Shown one piece after another: positions 23,463 through 31,940 of a stretch of DNA of 64,000 bases. Below the pieces are notes generated by a model. That model was not told the DNA's origin. It saw only the letters and a list, made by a program, of their open reading frames with translations, and made no database searches. Numbering within the stretch: the first letter of the stretch is position 1; each line of letters starts with the position of its first letter. Both the position numbers and the translations under genes were made by a program. This stretch comes from Pseudomonas sp. R84 (lineage in GTDB: Bacteria > Pseudomonadota > Gammaproteobacteria > Pseudomonadales > Pseudomonadaceae), in contig NZ_CP019426.1 of the NCBI RefSeq assembly GCF_009834515.1, positions 1,229,501 to 1,293,500 of the forward strand. The letters run 5' to 3'.

Positions 23463-23850
23463 GGAGCTTCCCCTCACCCCAGCCCTCTCCCGAGGGAGAG
23501 GGGGCCGATTTTTGGGCTTTTCAGGATATGAGTTCGACTCGGTATTTCACGTCGGCGAACATCCACCAAACACCTCGGTCAGTCCCCTCTCCCTCTGGGA
23601 GAGGGCTAGGGTGAGGGGCTTTTGATCTGTTTCAAGAATCTGAATTCGACTCGGTATTTCACGTCGGCGTACATCCACCAAACACCTCGGTCAGTCCCCT
23701 CTCCCTCTGGGAGAGGGCTAGGGTGAGGGGCTTTTGATCTGTTTCAGAATCTGAATTCGACTCGGTCTTTCACGTCGGCGTACTTCTACCAAACACCTCG
23801 GTCAGTCCCCTCTCCCTCTGGGAGAGGGCTAGGGTGAGGGTTTGCTTTTG
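23463..23850. repeat. Tandem array built on CCCTCACCC-AGCCCTCTCCC palindromes
   Basis: The array opens with CCCCTCACCCCAGCCCTCTC and is followed by three inverted copies of CTCTCCCTCTGGGAGAGGGC that start with CAGTCCCC at 23580, 23692 and 23803. The period is therefore 112 and then 111 bases. The spacer between units (GAATTCGACTCGGTATTTCA and CGGCGTACATCCACCAAACA) is also repeated with few changes. A separate inverted pair of the same palindrome occurs at 34864-35020. Confidence 0.85.
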
Positions 23851-23870
23851 ACTGTTTAATGATGTGTCGA

Positions 23871-24179
23871 ATAGCCAGAACCTTCCCACAAGGTTTTCAG
23901 GTTGTCCGTCGGACGTCGGGTCTCTAGTCTTTGGCTATCACCGCAAATCGGTGATCGGGTGTGAGAACCCGGTAAGAGGTTTTAATCAAACGTCAGTAGC
24001 ACCATAATCGCCGCCAGCTCATTTGCTGCCGGTGATGTTCTATGGCGGCTGTGTGCGGGCGGACTTCGGTTCGGCCGGGTTGATCTCTTACCGGTTTCTC
24101 ACTCCGCACATAGCTGCCACCTCTTCGTCGCGTGAGAAACGACCAGTGATGGCTCAATCATTGATTAGAGATCATTGCA
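23871..24179 (+). ncRNA. Structured leader of the DUF6124 gene (candidate RNA element, copy A)
   Basis: Several helices can be drawn. Hairpins: AACCTT/AAGGTT (23879-23895) and ATCACCG/CGGTGAT (23937-23955). Helix X: 23961-23978 with 24085-24102, 17 of 18 pairs. Helix Y: 24043-24058 with 24104-24119, 16 pairs including two G-U. X and Y cross, so they form a pseudoknot or exclude each other. GTGAGAAAC at 24132-24140 can also pair with 24094-24102, displacing helix X. GCCGCCA at 24010-24016 can pair with 24043-24049, displacing helix Y. There is no reading frame of note. A second leader of the same plan precedes the Bro-N gene at 63.7 kb. Confidence 0.6.
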
Positions 24180-24539
24180 ATGACTAAGCCCGTACCCGAT
24201 CCACCCGAAACCAAAACCCCACTCGAAGAAGCTCTCCGCGCCGAAGACCAGGCCCAAAACCGCGAAGCCATCAAACGCGCCCTCGACTTCTACCTAAGCC
24301 CCGAACCCGCAAAGCCCCGCCGACCGAGCACCATGTTCATGGTCTGCCCAGAGGTCGACACCGAAAGCCTGCTCGCTCACGCCTGCGAGTCATTAGCCTC
24401 GGCAAGTACCGCCGCCAGCAACTTCGCCAATGAGCTAAACGGTTCTCAGCGCAGCACCGCGCTAGGCATCCAGCAAATCATCATGCTCGCCGAACTCGCG
24501 GTAAACCGGGCGCTGGATCGAGTCGATCCACAAACCTGA
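24180..24539 (+). CDS. DUF6124 family protein
   Basis: A 119-residue protein common in fluorescent pseudomonads and without known function. The N terminus is Pro-rich (MTKPVPDPPETKTPLEEAL), followed by a helix (NREAIKRALDFYLSP), the hallmark FMVCPEVDTESLLAHACESLASA, and the C-terminal GIQQIIMLAELAVNRALDRVD. No signal peptide or membrane segment is seen. The ribosome binding site is weak (AGAG, nine bases upstream), and the long structured leader in front suggests control at the RNA level. Family name is from memory of this conserved pattern. Confidence 0.85.
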   Translation: MTKPVPDPPETKTPLEEALRAEDQAQNREAIKRALDFYLSPEPAKPRRPSTMFMVCPEVDTESLLAHACESLASASTAASNFANELNGSQRSTALGIQQIIMLAELAVNRALDRVDPQT

Positions 24540-24546
24540 CGATCGC

Positions 24547-24697
24547 GTCATCGTTCATCGCCAGCAGGCTGGCTCCCACAGTTGAAACGCATTCCCTTGT
24601 GGGGCCTGGCTTGCCAGCGATGACGCCGATCCAGACAACCCAAGTCTGGCAGAACGCACACACTCCAAACTGTGGGAGCTAGCCTGCTAGCGATGAG
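24547..24697. repeat. Cluster of degenerate REP sequences
   Basis: Three imperfect half-elements: ATCGCCAGCAGGCTGGCTCC, TGGGGCCTGGCTTGCCAGCG, and GTGGGAGCTAGCCTGCTAGC. They fill the 180-base gap between the DUF6124 gene and nagE. Confidence 0.75.
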
Positions 24698-24718
24698 GCC
24701 TGTCCAAACACCAGACCT

Positions 24719-26434
24719 CTAAACCTTGGCGCTGACCTCGCTGCGATTGACCAACGCTTCAAGCGCTCCACTCAAACTCGCAGCCTTATCCCCCACCAGC
24801 AAATGCCAAACCCCACCCTCCAACTGGCTGACACCCTGACAACCCAGCTCTTTCAACTGCGCCTCGGACAACGCCTTGCCATCCGCCAACAGCAAGCGAA
24901 TCCGGCTCATGGCAATGCAATCCAGTTGCAGCACGTTGTCGCCACCGCCCAGTGCGGTCAGCCATTGCTGCGCTTCGGAGCCGGCAATCACAGCGGCTTT
25001 CGACTCATCAGCAACAACAGATGTCTCAACCAGAACGGCACGTCCCAGAGAAGGCATCGCCAGACGAATCTCATCAGCAATACTGTCCGCCATTGGACCG
25101 ACAACCACCTGCAAACTTCCACCCTTGCCCGGACGCACAACCGCCATCGCCCCCAGCACTTTCAGCTCAGCATCCGACGCCTTGTTGCGATCGACCATCT
25201 CCAGTCGCAACCGCGTAGTGCAGGCGCCAACGGTGACCAAATTCTCCGCCCCACCCAATGCCTTGATGTAAGCACTGGCGCGTTCGTTTTCAGTGAGGAC
25301 CGCTTTCTCAGCAGCAGCCACATCCTCGCGCCCCGGCGTCTTCAGATTGAAGCGACGAATACAGAAATCAAACACCGCGTAATACACCACGGCATACGCC
25401 AGCCCGACAGGAATCACTAACCAGCCATTGGTGGATCGGCCCCAACCCAACACCATGTCGATGAACCCGCCGGAGAAGGTGAAACCGAGGTGAATGTTCA
25501 ACGCATTGGTGATCGCCATCGACAACCCGGTCAGCAGCGCATGCAGCAGATACAACAACGGCGCCAAAAACATGAAGGCAAATTCAATCGGCTCGGTCAC
25601 CCCAGTCAAAAACGACGTCAAGGCCATCGACAGAAAAATCCCGCCCATCACCTTGCGCCGTTCCGGCAGGGCATTGCGATACATCGCCAGGCAAGCGGCG
25701 GGCAGGCCGAAGATCATCATCGGGAACATGCCGGTCATGAACTGGCCGCCCTTCGGATCACCGGCGAAGTAGCGCGACAGGTCGCCCGTCACCAGTGCGC
25801 CTGTGGTTGGGTCGGTGAAGTTGCCGAATACAAACCACGCCATGTTGTTGAGGATGTGGTGCAGGCCGGTGACGATCAGCAGGCGGTTGAACACGCCAAA
25901 CACAAACGCGCCGAGGCTGCCGCTTTCCATCATCAGCGCACCAAAAGCGTTGATGCCGTGCTGGATCGGCGGCCAGATATAGCCGAAGACCACGCCCAGA
26001 CCGACCGCTGCAAACCCGGTGACAATCGGCACAAACCGCCGCCCGCCGAAGAACGCCAGGTACTCCGGCAGCTTGATGTTCTTGAAGCGGTTGTACAGCG
26101 CGCCGGCCATCAGGCCGCTGACGATCCCGGCGAGCATGCCCATGTTGATGCTCGCGTCGAGCACCTTGAGCGTGGAGATCATCACCAGATAACCGATCAC
26201 CCCGGCGAGGCCGGCGGTGCCGTTGTTGTCCTTGGCGAAACCGACGGCGATGCCGATGGCGAAGATCATCGCCAGGTTGGCGAAGATCACTTGGCCGGCA
26301 TCGTGAATGATTGCGATGTTCAGCAGGTCGGTGTCACCCAGGCGCAGCAGCAGGCCGGCAATCGGCAGGATCGCGATCGGCAGCATCAGCGCACGGCCGA
26401 GGCGTTGCAGGCCTTCGATGAAGAGTTGGTACAT
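24719..26434 (-). CDS. nagE: PTS N-acetylglucosamine permease EIICB(B)
   Basis: A 571-residue inner-membrane component that imports and phosphorylates N-acetylglucosamine. The EIIC part (about residues 1-365) begins MYQLFIEGLQRLGRALMLPI and contains the LHHILNNMAWF and GVTEPIEFAFMF segments. A linker leads to an EIIB domain with its phosphorylated cysteine in GACTTRLRLEM (about residue 410). A second EIIB-like domain follows (about 490-565), whose cysteine lies in LDCIAMSRIRLLL. I chose the ATG at 26434, preceded by AAGGA; an extension to 26473 overlaps nagF. The A-rich site before the start may bind Hfq/Crc. Confidence 0.94.
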   Translation of the reverse strand: MYQLFIEGLQRLGRALMLPIAILPIAGLLLRLGDTDLLNIAIIHDAGQVIFANLAMIFAIGIAVGFAKDNNGTAGLAGVIGYLVMISTLKVLDASINMGMLAGIVSGLMAGALYNRFKNIKLPEYLAFFGGRRFVPIVTGFAAVGLGVVFGYIWPPIQHGINAFGALMMESGSLGAFVFGVFNRLLIVTGLHHILNNMAWFVFGNFTDPTTGALVTGDLSRYFAGDPKGGQFMTGMFPMMIFGLPAACLAMYRNALPERRKVMGGIFLSMALTSFLTGVTEPIEFAFMFLAPLLYLLHALLTGLSMAITNALNIHLGFTFSGGFIDMVLGWGRSTNGWLVIPVGLAYAVVYYAVFDFCIRRFNLKTPGREDVAAAEKAVLTENERASAYIKALGGAENLVTVGACTTRLRLEMVDRNKASDAELKVLGAMAVVRPGKGGSLQVVVGPMADSIADEIRLAMPSLGRAVLVETSVVADESKAAVIAGSEAQQWLTALGGGDNVLQLDCIAMSRIRLLLADGKALSEAQLKELGCQGVSQLEGGVWHLLVGDKAASLSGALEALVNRSEVSAKV

Positions 26435-26457
26435 GGCGTTTGTCCTTGTTGTTTTTG

Positions 26458-28971
26458 TTAGCGCAGAGGCCAATGTTGATGACAGGCGTGACGCACCGCA
26501 GCCGCACTGCTCAGCTTGAGCAGGTCACGGGCGAGGCGTTGGCATTCGGCTTCATGCAGTTGGCGCACGCGATCCTTGATTTCACCGATCTGCACCGGGC
26601 TGACCGACAATTCGGTGACGCCCAGACCGATCAACACCGGTGTGGCCAGCGGATCGGAGGCGAGGGCCCCGCAGACACCGACCCAGCGTTTGTGCACTGC
26701 CGCGCCTGCGCAGGTCATGGCGATCAGGCGCAGCAGCGCCGGGTGCAGGGCATCGACGCGGGCGGCCAGACCTGCGTGATCGCGATCCATGGCCAATGTG
26801 TATTGCGACAAATCGTTGGTGCCGATCGAGAGGAAGTCGGCATGTTCGGCGAGTTGTTCGGCTTGCAGCGCGGCGGCGGGGACTTCGATCATCACGCCGA
26901 TTTCCGGGCGTTGGCTGATACCGAGTTCGATGCACAGGGCATCGACGCGCTGGCGAATGTGCAGCAGCTCATCGACTTCGGTGACCATCGGCAACAGGAT
27001 CCGGCAGCGCTGCAGCGGGCTGACTTGCAGCAGCGCGCGCAATTGCTGATCGAGAACTTCCGGGCGGGCCTGAGCCAGACGAATGCCGCGCAGGCCGAGC
27101 ACCGGGTTGGCTTCCGCCGGCAGCGGTAGATAGTCGAGGTGCTTGTCGCCGCCGACGTCGATGGTGCGGATGATTACTGACTTGTCGCCCATCGCATCGA
27201 TCACAGCCTGGTATGCACTGCGCTGCTCTTCGACGTCTGGAGCGGTCTTGCGATCAACGAACAAAAACTCAGTGCGCAGCAAACCAACACCATCGGCACC
27301 GTTGGCAAAGGCATCTGCCGCTTCACCGCTGGAGGCGACATTGGCGACGACTTCGATGTGCACGCCATTTCGCGTTTCGGCTGGCAGGTGAGCTTTGGCC
27401 TGCTGCGCGTCGCGACGTTGCTGGCGATCAATTTGCATCTGTTGAACTTCAGCCAGACGATCGGCATTCGGTGTCAGTTCGAGACGTCCACCGTCAGCAT
27501 CGAGCACCACCGAATGACCTTGCGGCTGATCAAGCAATGCCGAACCCAGCGCCACCATGCACGGCAGCCCTTTGCCGCGCGCCAGAATCGCCACATGCGA
27601 AGTCGCGCCACCCGCGGCCATGCATAACCCGGCGACACCTTGCGCGCTGAGTTGCAGCAAATCCGAGGGCGTCAGTTCATGTGCGGCAACAATGGCGCCT
27701 GCCGGCACGTCGTAATTCCACGCCTCACCGAGCAACGCACGTAGCACGCGTTGCTTGAGGTCGCGCAGATCGTTGGCGCGTTCGGCCAGCAGCGCGCTGC
27801 CGGTGTGCTGCAGCATTTCGCACTGCACGTCGATCGACTGACTCCAGGCGTGAGTTGCCGCACAACCTTGTTCTATGGATCGCTGTGCAGCGTCGAGCAG
27901 CGCCGGGTCTTCGAGCAGTGCCAGATGCGCGGCGAAGATCGCTTCTTCGTCGGCACTCTTGTGTTTTTTCGCTTGAGCGAGAGTGCCGTCGATTTCGTTG
28001 CGCACTTGTGTCAGCGCGGCTTCAAAAATCTGCTGCTGTTGCAGCGGGTCATGATTGCCCGGATCCGCCGGCAAGCTGATCGTGTTCAAACGGAACAGTG
28101 GCCCGCCAACTAAACCTGGCGCGGCGCAGACACCGTGCAAAACACCTGCCTCGGCCGGGCGTTTAATAGCGGCAACATCGACCGGTGCCGCCGCGTGATG
28201 ATCATCCGGCAGCGCTGTGGCCAACGCCGTGATCAACGCTTGCAGCGCCGCCTCAGCATCCGGCCCCTGACAGCTGATCTGCACCTCATCCTGCTCGCCA
28301 ACCGCCAGGCCCATCAAACCGATCAGGCTGTTGCACGGCGCCGATTTACCGGCGAAGTGCAGTCGCGACTGACTCTTGAAACCCTGCGCAGTCTGTCGAA
28401 TCAGCGCCGCAGGGCGCGCATGCAAACCGCCGCGATGCGCCACCAGCACATGAGCATGAACCTCCGGCCCGCCGACGACGTCTGCGCTCGAGGCAGAGCC
28501 GTTACGCGCCACAATGTGCAGCAGCGGCTCGCCGACTTTCACGGCTTTGAGCGTAATCGGCCGTACCTGAAAATCCTGGCTGTTGGTCAGGATCAACAAG
28601 CTGACGAGGCTTTTGCATTGCTGGCCGACCTTGTCCAGGTCATAGCGCAACAACGGCTGGCCCTTACTGACGCGGGTGCCATCCTTGACCAGCATCGAGA
28701 AGCCTTCGCCGTTCAACTCAACGGTGTCGAGCCCCAGGTGCAGGAGGATTTCCGCGCCGTTGTCGGCCCGCAAAGTGAGCGCGTGGCCGGTGCGCGCGAC
28801 GTGAATGATCACCCCGGCGCACGGCGAGTACAGGGTGTCGTTGATCGGGTCGATGGCAATGCCGTCGCCCATCGCGCCGCTGGCGAACACCGCGTCCGGG
28901 ACTTTGGCGAGCGTGAGCACCGGGCCGCTGAGCGGGGCGCTGAGGGTCAGCTCTTTATTGTTGTTGTGCAT
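26458..28971 (-). CDS. nagF: PTS multiphosphoryl protein EIIA-HPr-EI
   Basis: An 837-residue soluble fusion that passes phosphate from phosphoenolpyruvate to NagE. EIIA-Glc-like domain: residues about 1-155, active histidine in ILLHLGLDTVEL. HPr: about 170-255, histidine in HRGGLHARPAAL. Enzyme I: about 270-837, active histidine in GGATSHVAILARG, PEP-binding segments GLLRTEFLF and ISIGTNDLSQY-type (here FLSIGTNDLSQYTLA), and VGVCGALASDP near the end. The stop lies 23 bases before nagE. The start region codes MHNNNKEL with a run of AAC/AAT codons that resembles an Hfq/Crc target. Confidence 0.96.
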   Translation of the reverse strand: MHNNNKELTLSAPLSGPVLTLAKVPDAVFASGAMGDGIAIDPINDTLYSPCAGVIIHVARTGHALTLRADNGAEILLHLGLDTVELNGEGFSMLVKDGTRVSKGQPLLRYDLDKVGQQCKSLVSLLILTNSQDFQVRPITLKAVKVGEPLLHIVARNGSASSADVVGGPEVHAHVLVAHRGGLHARPAALIRQTAQGFKSQSRLHFAGKSAPCNSLIGLMGLAVGEQDEVQISCQGPDAEAALQALITALATALPDDHHAAAPVDVAAIKRPAEAGVLHGVCAAPGLVGGPLFRLNTISLPADPGNHDPLQQQQIFEAALTQVRNEIDGTLAQAKKHKSADEEAIFAAHLALLEDPALLDAAQRSIEQGCAATHAWSQSIDVQCEMLQHTGSALLAERANDLRDLKQRVLRALLGEAWNYDVPAGAIVAAHELTPSDLLQLSAQGVAGLCMAAGGATSHVAILARGKGLPCMVALGSALLDQPQGHSVVLDADGGRLELTPNADRLAEVQQMQIDRQQRRDAQQAKAHLPAETRNGVHIEVVANVASSGEAADAFANGADGVGLLRTEFLFVDRKTAPDVEEQRSAYQAVIDAMGDKSVIIRTIDVGGDKHLDYLPLPAEANPVLGLRGIRLAQARPEVLDQQLRALLQVSPLQRCRILLPMVTEVDELLHIRQRVDALCIELGISQRPEIGVMIEVPAAALQAEQLAEHADFLSIGTNDLSQYTLAMDRDHAGLAARVDALHPALLRLIAMTCAGAAVHKRWVGVCGALASDPLATPVLIGLGVTELSVSPVQIGEIKDRVRQLHEAECQRLARDLLKLSSAAAVRHACHQHWPLR

Positions 28972-29005
28972 GGCTCGGTCTCATCAGGTGTGCAGTCATT
29001 CGGAC

Positions 29006-30028
29006 TTAGTGCGTGCGGGTCACTTTGCTCAGGTGGCGCGGCTGATCCGGGTCCATGCCACGGGCCACGGCCAGACCGGCAGCCATCACATAGAAACTCT
29101 GAATTGCCAGAATCGGATCGAGGGCCGGGTGCTCGGCGCGGGTCAGCGTCAGATCGCGTTCGCTCACGTCGTCCGGCGCGGCCAGCAAGACGCGGGCGCC
29201 GCGTTGACGCATCTCCGCCGCAAGACTCAGCAGGCCAGCCTGCTCGGCGCCGCGTGGCGCGAAGACCAGCAACGGATAGTGTTCGTCGATCAGCGCCATC
29301 GGGCCGTGACGGACTTCGGCGCTGCTGAATGCTTCGGCCTGAATGGCCGAGGTTTCCTTGAATTTCAGCGCCGCCTCTTGGGCGATGGCAAAACCGGCAC
29401 CGCGACCGATGACCATCAGCCGCTCGCAATCGCGCAGCGCTTCGATGGCCACGCTCCAGTCCTGTTTCGCTGCATCGCGCAGGCCTTCAGGCAAGGCGTT
29501 GCCGGCTTCGAGAAGTTCGCTATCCTCTTTCCAGTGCGCGATCAAACGGGCGCTGGCGCTGAGGGTGGCGATAAAGCTTTTGGTCGCGGCGACGCTGCTT
29601 TCAGTGCCGGCGAGTAGCGGCACGCTGAATTCGCACGCGGCTTCCAGTGGTGAATCGGCGGCGTTGACCATCGACACGCTCAGCGCGCCACGCTTGCGCA
29701 ACAGGCGCAAGCTGTTGACCAGATCCGGGCTCTGCCCCGATTGCGAAAACGCGAACGCGACCTGACCGCTGACCTTCAACGGCGCCTGCTGCATGGTCAC
29801 CACCGACATCGGCAACGACGCCACCGGCACGCCCAGTTGCTGCATGGTCAGGTAGGCGAAGTAGCTCGCCGCGTGGTCGGAGCTGCCGCGCGCAACGGTC
29901 ATCGCCACTTGCGGTGGCTGACGGCGCAGGCGCCCGGCGATCTCGATCATTTGCGGGTCGAGCTGTTGCAGTTGGGCTTGCACGGCCTCGAACGAGGACA
30001 GCGCCTCCTCAAGCATTTTTGAAGTCAA
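29006..30028 (-). CDS. nagB: SIS-domain glucosamine-6-phosphate deaminase (NagB-II type)
   Basis: A 340-residue protein with two SIS sugar-isomerase domains like the isomerase half of GlmS (VARGSSDHAASYFAYL, AFSQSGQSPDLVNSL, TESSVAATKSFIATL). In nag operons this type replaces classical NagB and converts glucosamine-6-phosphate to fructose-6-phosphate and ammonia. I place the start at a TTG (30028) because GGAGAA lies six bases upstream; the ATG at 30016 would be too far from it. The 5' end overlaps nagA by 20 bases, implying coupling. Confidence 0.88.
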   Translation of the reverse strand: MTSKMLEEALSSFEAVQAQLQQLDPQMIEIAGRLRRQPPQVAMTVARGSSDHAASYFAYLTMQQLGVPVASLPMSVVTMQQAPLKVSGQVAFAFSQSGQSPDLVNSLRLLRKRGALSVSMVNAADSPLEAACEFSVPLLAGTESSVAATKSFIATLSASARLIAHWKEDSELLEAGNALPEGLRDAAKQDWSVAIEALRDCERLMVIGRGAGFAIAQEAALKFKETSAIQAEAFSSAEVRHGPMALIDEHYPLLVFAPRGAEQAGLLSLAAEMRQRGARVLLAAPDDVSERDLTLTRAEHPALDPILAIQSFYVMAAGLAVARGMDPDQPRHLSKVTRTH

Positions 30029-31115
30029 TGTCTTCTCCTTCGACCATGACGGCGGTCAGTGTGAGTGAGCGATCCAGCCGCACGCAGTCGGCCCAGGCGC
30101 CTGGTGCAAGGCGCCCGCGTTCGGTGATGCCGAGGTAGTCGGCGGGGAATTGCGACAGGCGCTGCGAGGCTTCGGCGATCGGCAACCCGATCTTCACCAG
30201 ATTGCGCAGGGCCTGATCCATGGTCAGCGTGCTGCCGGCCAAGGTGCCGTCGGGCAGCCGCACGCCGCCCAGGCATTTGGTCACGGTGTGGCTGCCAAGC
30301 TTGTATTCACCGTCGGGCATGCCGGCGGCCGCGGTCGAATCGGTGACGCAATACAGGCACGGGATCGAGCGCAGGGCCACGCGGATGGCGCCGGGGTGCA
30401 CGTGCAGCAAATCCGGAATCAGCTCGGCGAATTTGGCGTGAGCCAGCGCAGCGCCGACGATGCCCGGCTCGCGGTGATGCAGCGGGCTCATGGCGTTGTA
30501 AAGGTGAGTGAAACTGGTCGCGCCGGCATCCAGTGCGGCGACGCCTTCCTCGTAACTGCCGAGGGTGTGGCCGATCTGCATGCGCACGCCACGGCTGCTC
30601 AGCTCACGAATCAAACCGTCGTGGCCGGCGATTTCCGGGGCAATCGTGATCACCCGAATCGGCGCCAATGCCAGATACTCTTCGACTTCGGCCATCAACG
30701 CGGTGTGGGCGAAGTTCGGTTGCGCGCCGAGTTTTCCCGGATTGATGTACGGACCTTCGAGGTGTACGCCGAGGACCCGCGCGGCACCTTTCGGACGCTG
30801 TTCGCAGAACTCTCCTACTTCCTTCAGGACGCTGGAGATCTCGGTGCTCGGCGCGGTCATGGTGGTGGCCAGCAGCGAGGTGGTGCCGAAACGCACGTGG
30901 GTTCTGGTGATGGTTTCGAAAGCGCTGGCGCCTTCCATGATGTCTTTGCCACCACCGCCGTGAACGTGCAGGTCGATGAAGCCCGGCAGCAGATACGGCA
31001 GGTCATTGCTCGCCGGATCGCAGGGCACGCCTTCGATCGACACGACTTTGCCGTGTTCGTGGATCAGCCGGCCGCGAATCCAGCCGCTGGCGGTGAGGAT
31101 GTTGTCTTCGGACAT
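30009..31115 (-). CDS. nagA: N-acetylglucosamine-6-phosphate deacetylase
   Basis: A 368-residue amidohydrolase that removes acetate from GlcNAc-6-phosphate. Metal-binding and catalytic motifs are visible: LPGFIDLHVHGGGGKD (about residues 43-58), GVHLEGPYINPGKLGA (about 118), GHTLGSYEE (about 180), LYNAMSPLHHREPG, and the catalytic aspartate in CVTDSTAAAGMPDG. It lies between nagR and the SIS deaminase, in the order of catabolic steps. Confidence 0.96.
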   Translation of the reverse strand: MSEDNILTASGWIRGRLIHEHGKVVSIEGVPCDPASNDLPYLLPGFIDLHVHGGGGKDIMEGASAFETITRTHVRFGTTSLLATTMTAPSTEISSVLKEVGEFCEQRPKGAARVLGVHLEGPYINPGKLGAQPNFAHTALMAEVEEYLALAPIRVITIAPEIAGHDGLIRELSSRGVRMQIGHTLGSYEEGVAALDAGATSFTHLYNAMSPLHHREPGIVGAALAHAKFAELIPDLLHVHPGAIRVALRSIPCLYCVTDSTAAAGMPDGEYKLGSHTVTKCLGGVRLPDGTLAGSTLTMDQALRNLVKIGLPIAEASQRLSQFPADYLGITERGRLAPGAWADCVRLDRSLTLTAVMVEGEDIDFKNA

Positions 31116-31154
31116 TTCGGTTCTCGCTTTGGGCCGTTTTAGCGGCGCAGCTCT

Positions 31155-31886
31155 TTATCTACGAAGCTCTGCAACAAAGTCGTAGTAGTCGTTGCGGCAA
31201 TAGGTGTCGGTGACTTCGATCGGCGTGTTGTCTTCGAGGTAGCCGACCCGGGTCATCAGCAACATGGCGGTGCCGGGGGCGATGCCGACCAGCGCGGCGA
31301 ACTCGTCCGAGGCGTTGATTGCCTGAATGTGTTGCAGGGCGCGGACGATCGGTTTGCCGATGCCGTCGAGGTACTCGTAGAGCGAATCGCCGACCCGTTG
31401 CGGCTTGGGCATGATCGAGGCGGGCAGGGTGCTCATCTCGATGGCCATGACCGTGTCATCGGCTTTGCGCAGACGCTTCATGCGCGCGACCTTGTCGTTC
31501 GGCGACAGGCTGAGGCGGATCAGTTCTTCGTGAGTCGGCAGGGTGATTTCACGTTCCAGCCAGTGTGAGCTGGGTACGAAGCCCTTGAGACGAAGCATTT
31601 CGCTGAAGCCCGAAAGGCGCGACAGCGGTTGTTCGAGGCGTGGGGTAATGAAGGTGCCGGAGCCTTGCAAGCGGCGGATCAGGCCTTGATCGAGGAGGAC
31701 TTCCAGCGCCTTGCGCGCAGTCACTCGGGAGATGCCCAGTTGCTCGCTGAGGTTGCGTTCCGAGGGCATCGCCTGCTCGGACTTCCACTGCCCGGCATGA
31801 ATCGCAGCTTCCAGATTGCGCGCCAGCTGCAGGTACAGCGGCGTCGGCTGGGAGTCGTCCGGGCGTAGGGTATGGAGGTCGTTCAT
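31155..31886 (-). CDS. nagR: GntR/HutC-family regulator of the nag operon
   Basis: A 243-residue repressor. The winged helix-turn-helix covers about residues 12-78 (PLYLQLARNLEAAIHAG, SERNLSEQLGISRVTARKAL, RLQGSGTFI) and the UTRA effector domain about 95-238 (EMLRLKGFVPSSHWLER, ATR-like loop, EVTDTYCRNDYYDFVAEL). The likely effector is GlcNAc-6-phosphate or glucosamine-6-phosphate. I chose the ATG at 31886 with GGAA upstream; 22 residues before it in frame are not typical. It is the first gene of its own operon, so it is probably autoregulated. Confidence 0.9.
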   Translation of the reverse strand: MNDLHTLRPDDSQPTPLYLQLARNLEAAIHAGQWKSEQAMPSERNLSEQLGISRVTARKALEVLLDQGLIRRLQGSGTFITPRLEQPLSRLSGFSEMLRLKGFVPSSHWLEREITLPTHEELIRLSLSPNDKVARMKRLRKADDTVMAIEMSTLPASIMPKPQRVGDSLYEYLDGIGKPIVRALQHIQAINASDEFAALVGIAPGTAMLLMTRVGYLEDNTPIEVTDTYCRNDYYDFVAELRR

Positions 31887-31940
31887 GTAGGGCATTTCCG
31901 TCGCGAGTATAGGATTGTTGTGGCTCGCTTGTGGGGCGGA

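Noticed and set aside
23463..23850. Regular repeats resembling a CRISPR array
   Set aside because: Units are 111-112 bases with palindromic cores and the spacers are nearly identical, so it is a tandem repeat; no cas genes are present.
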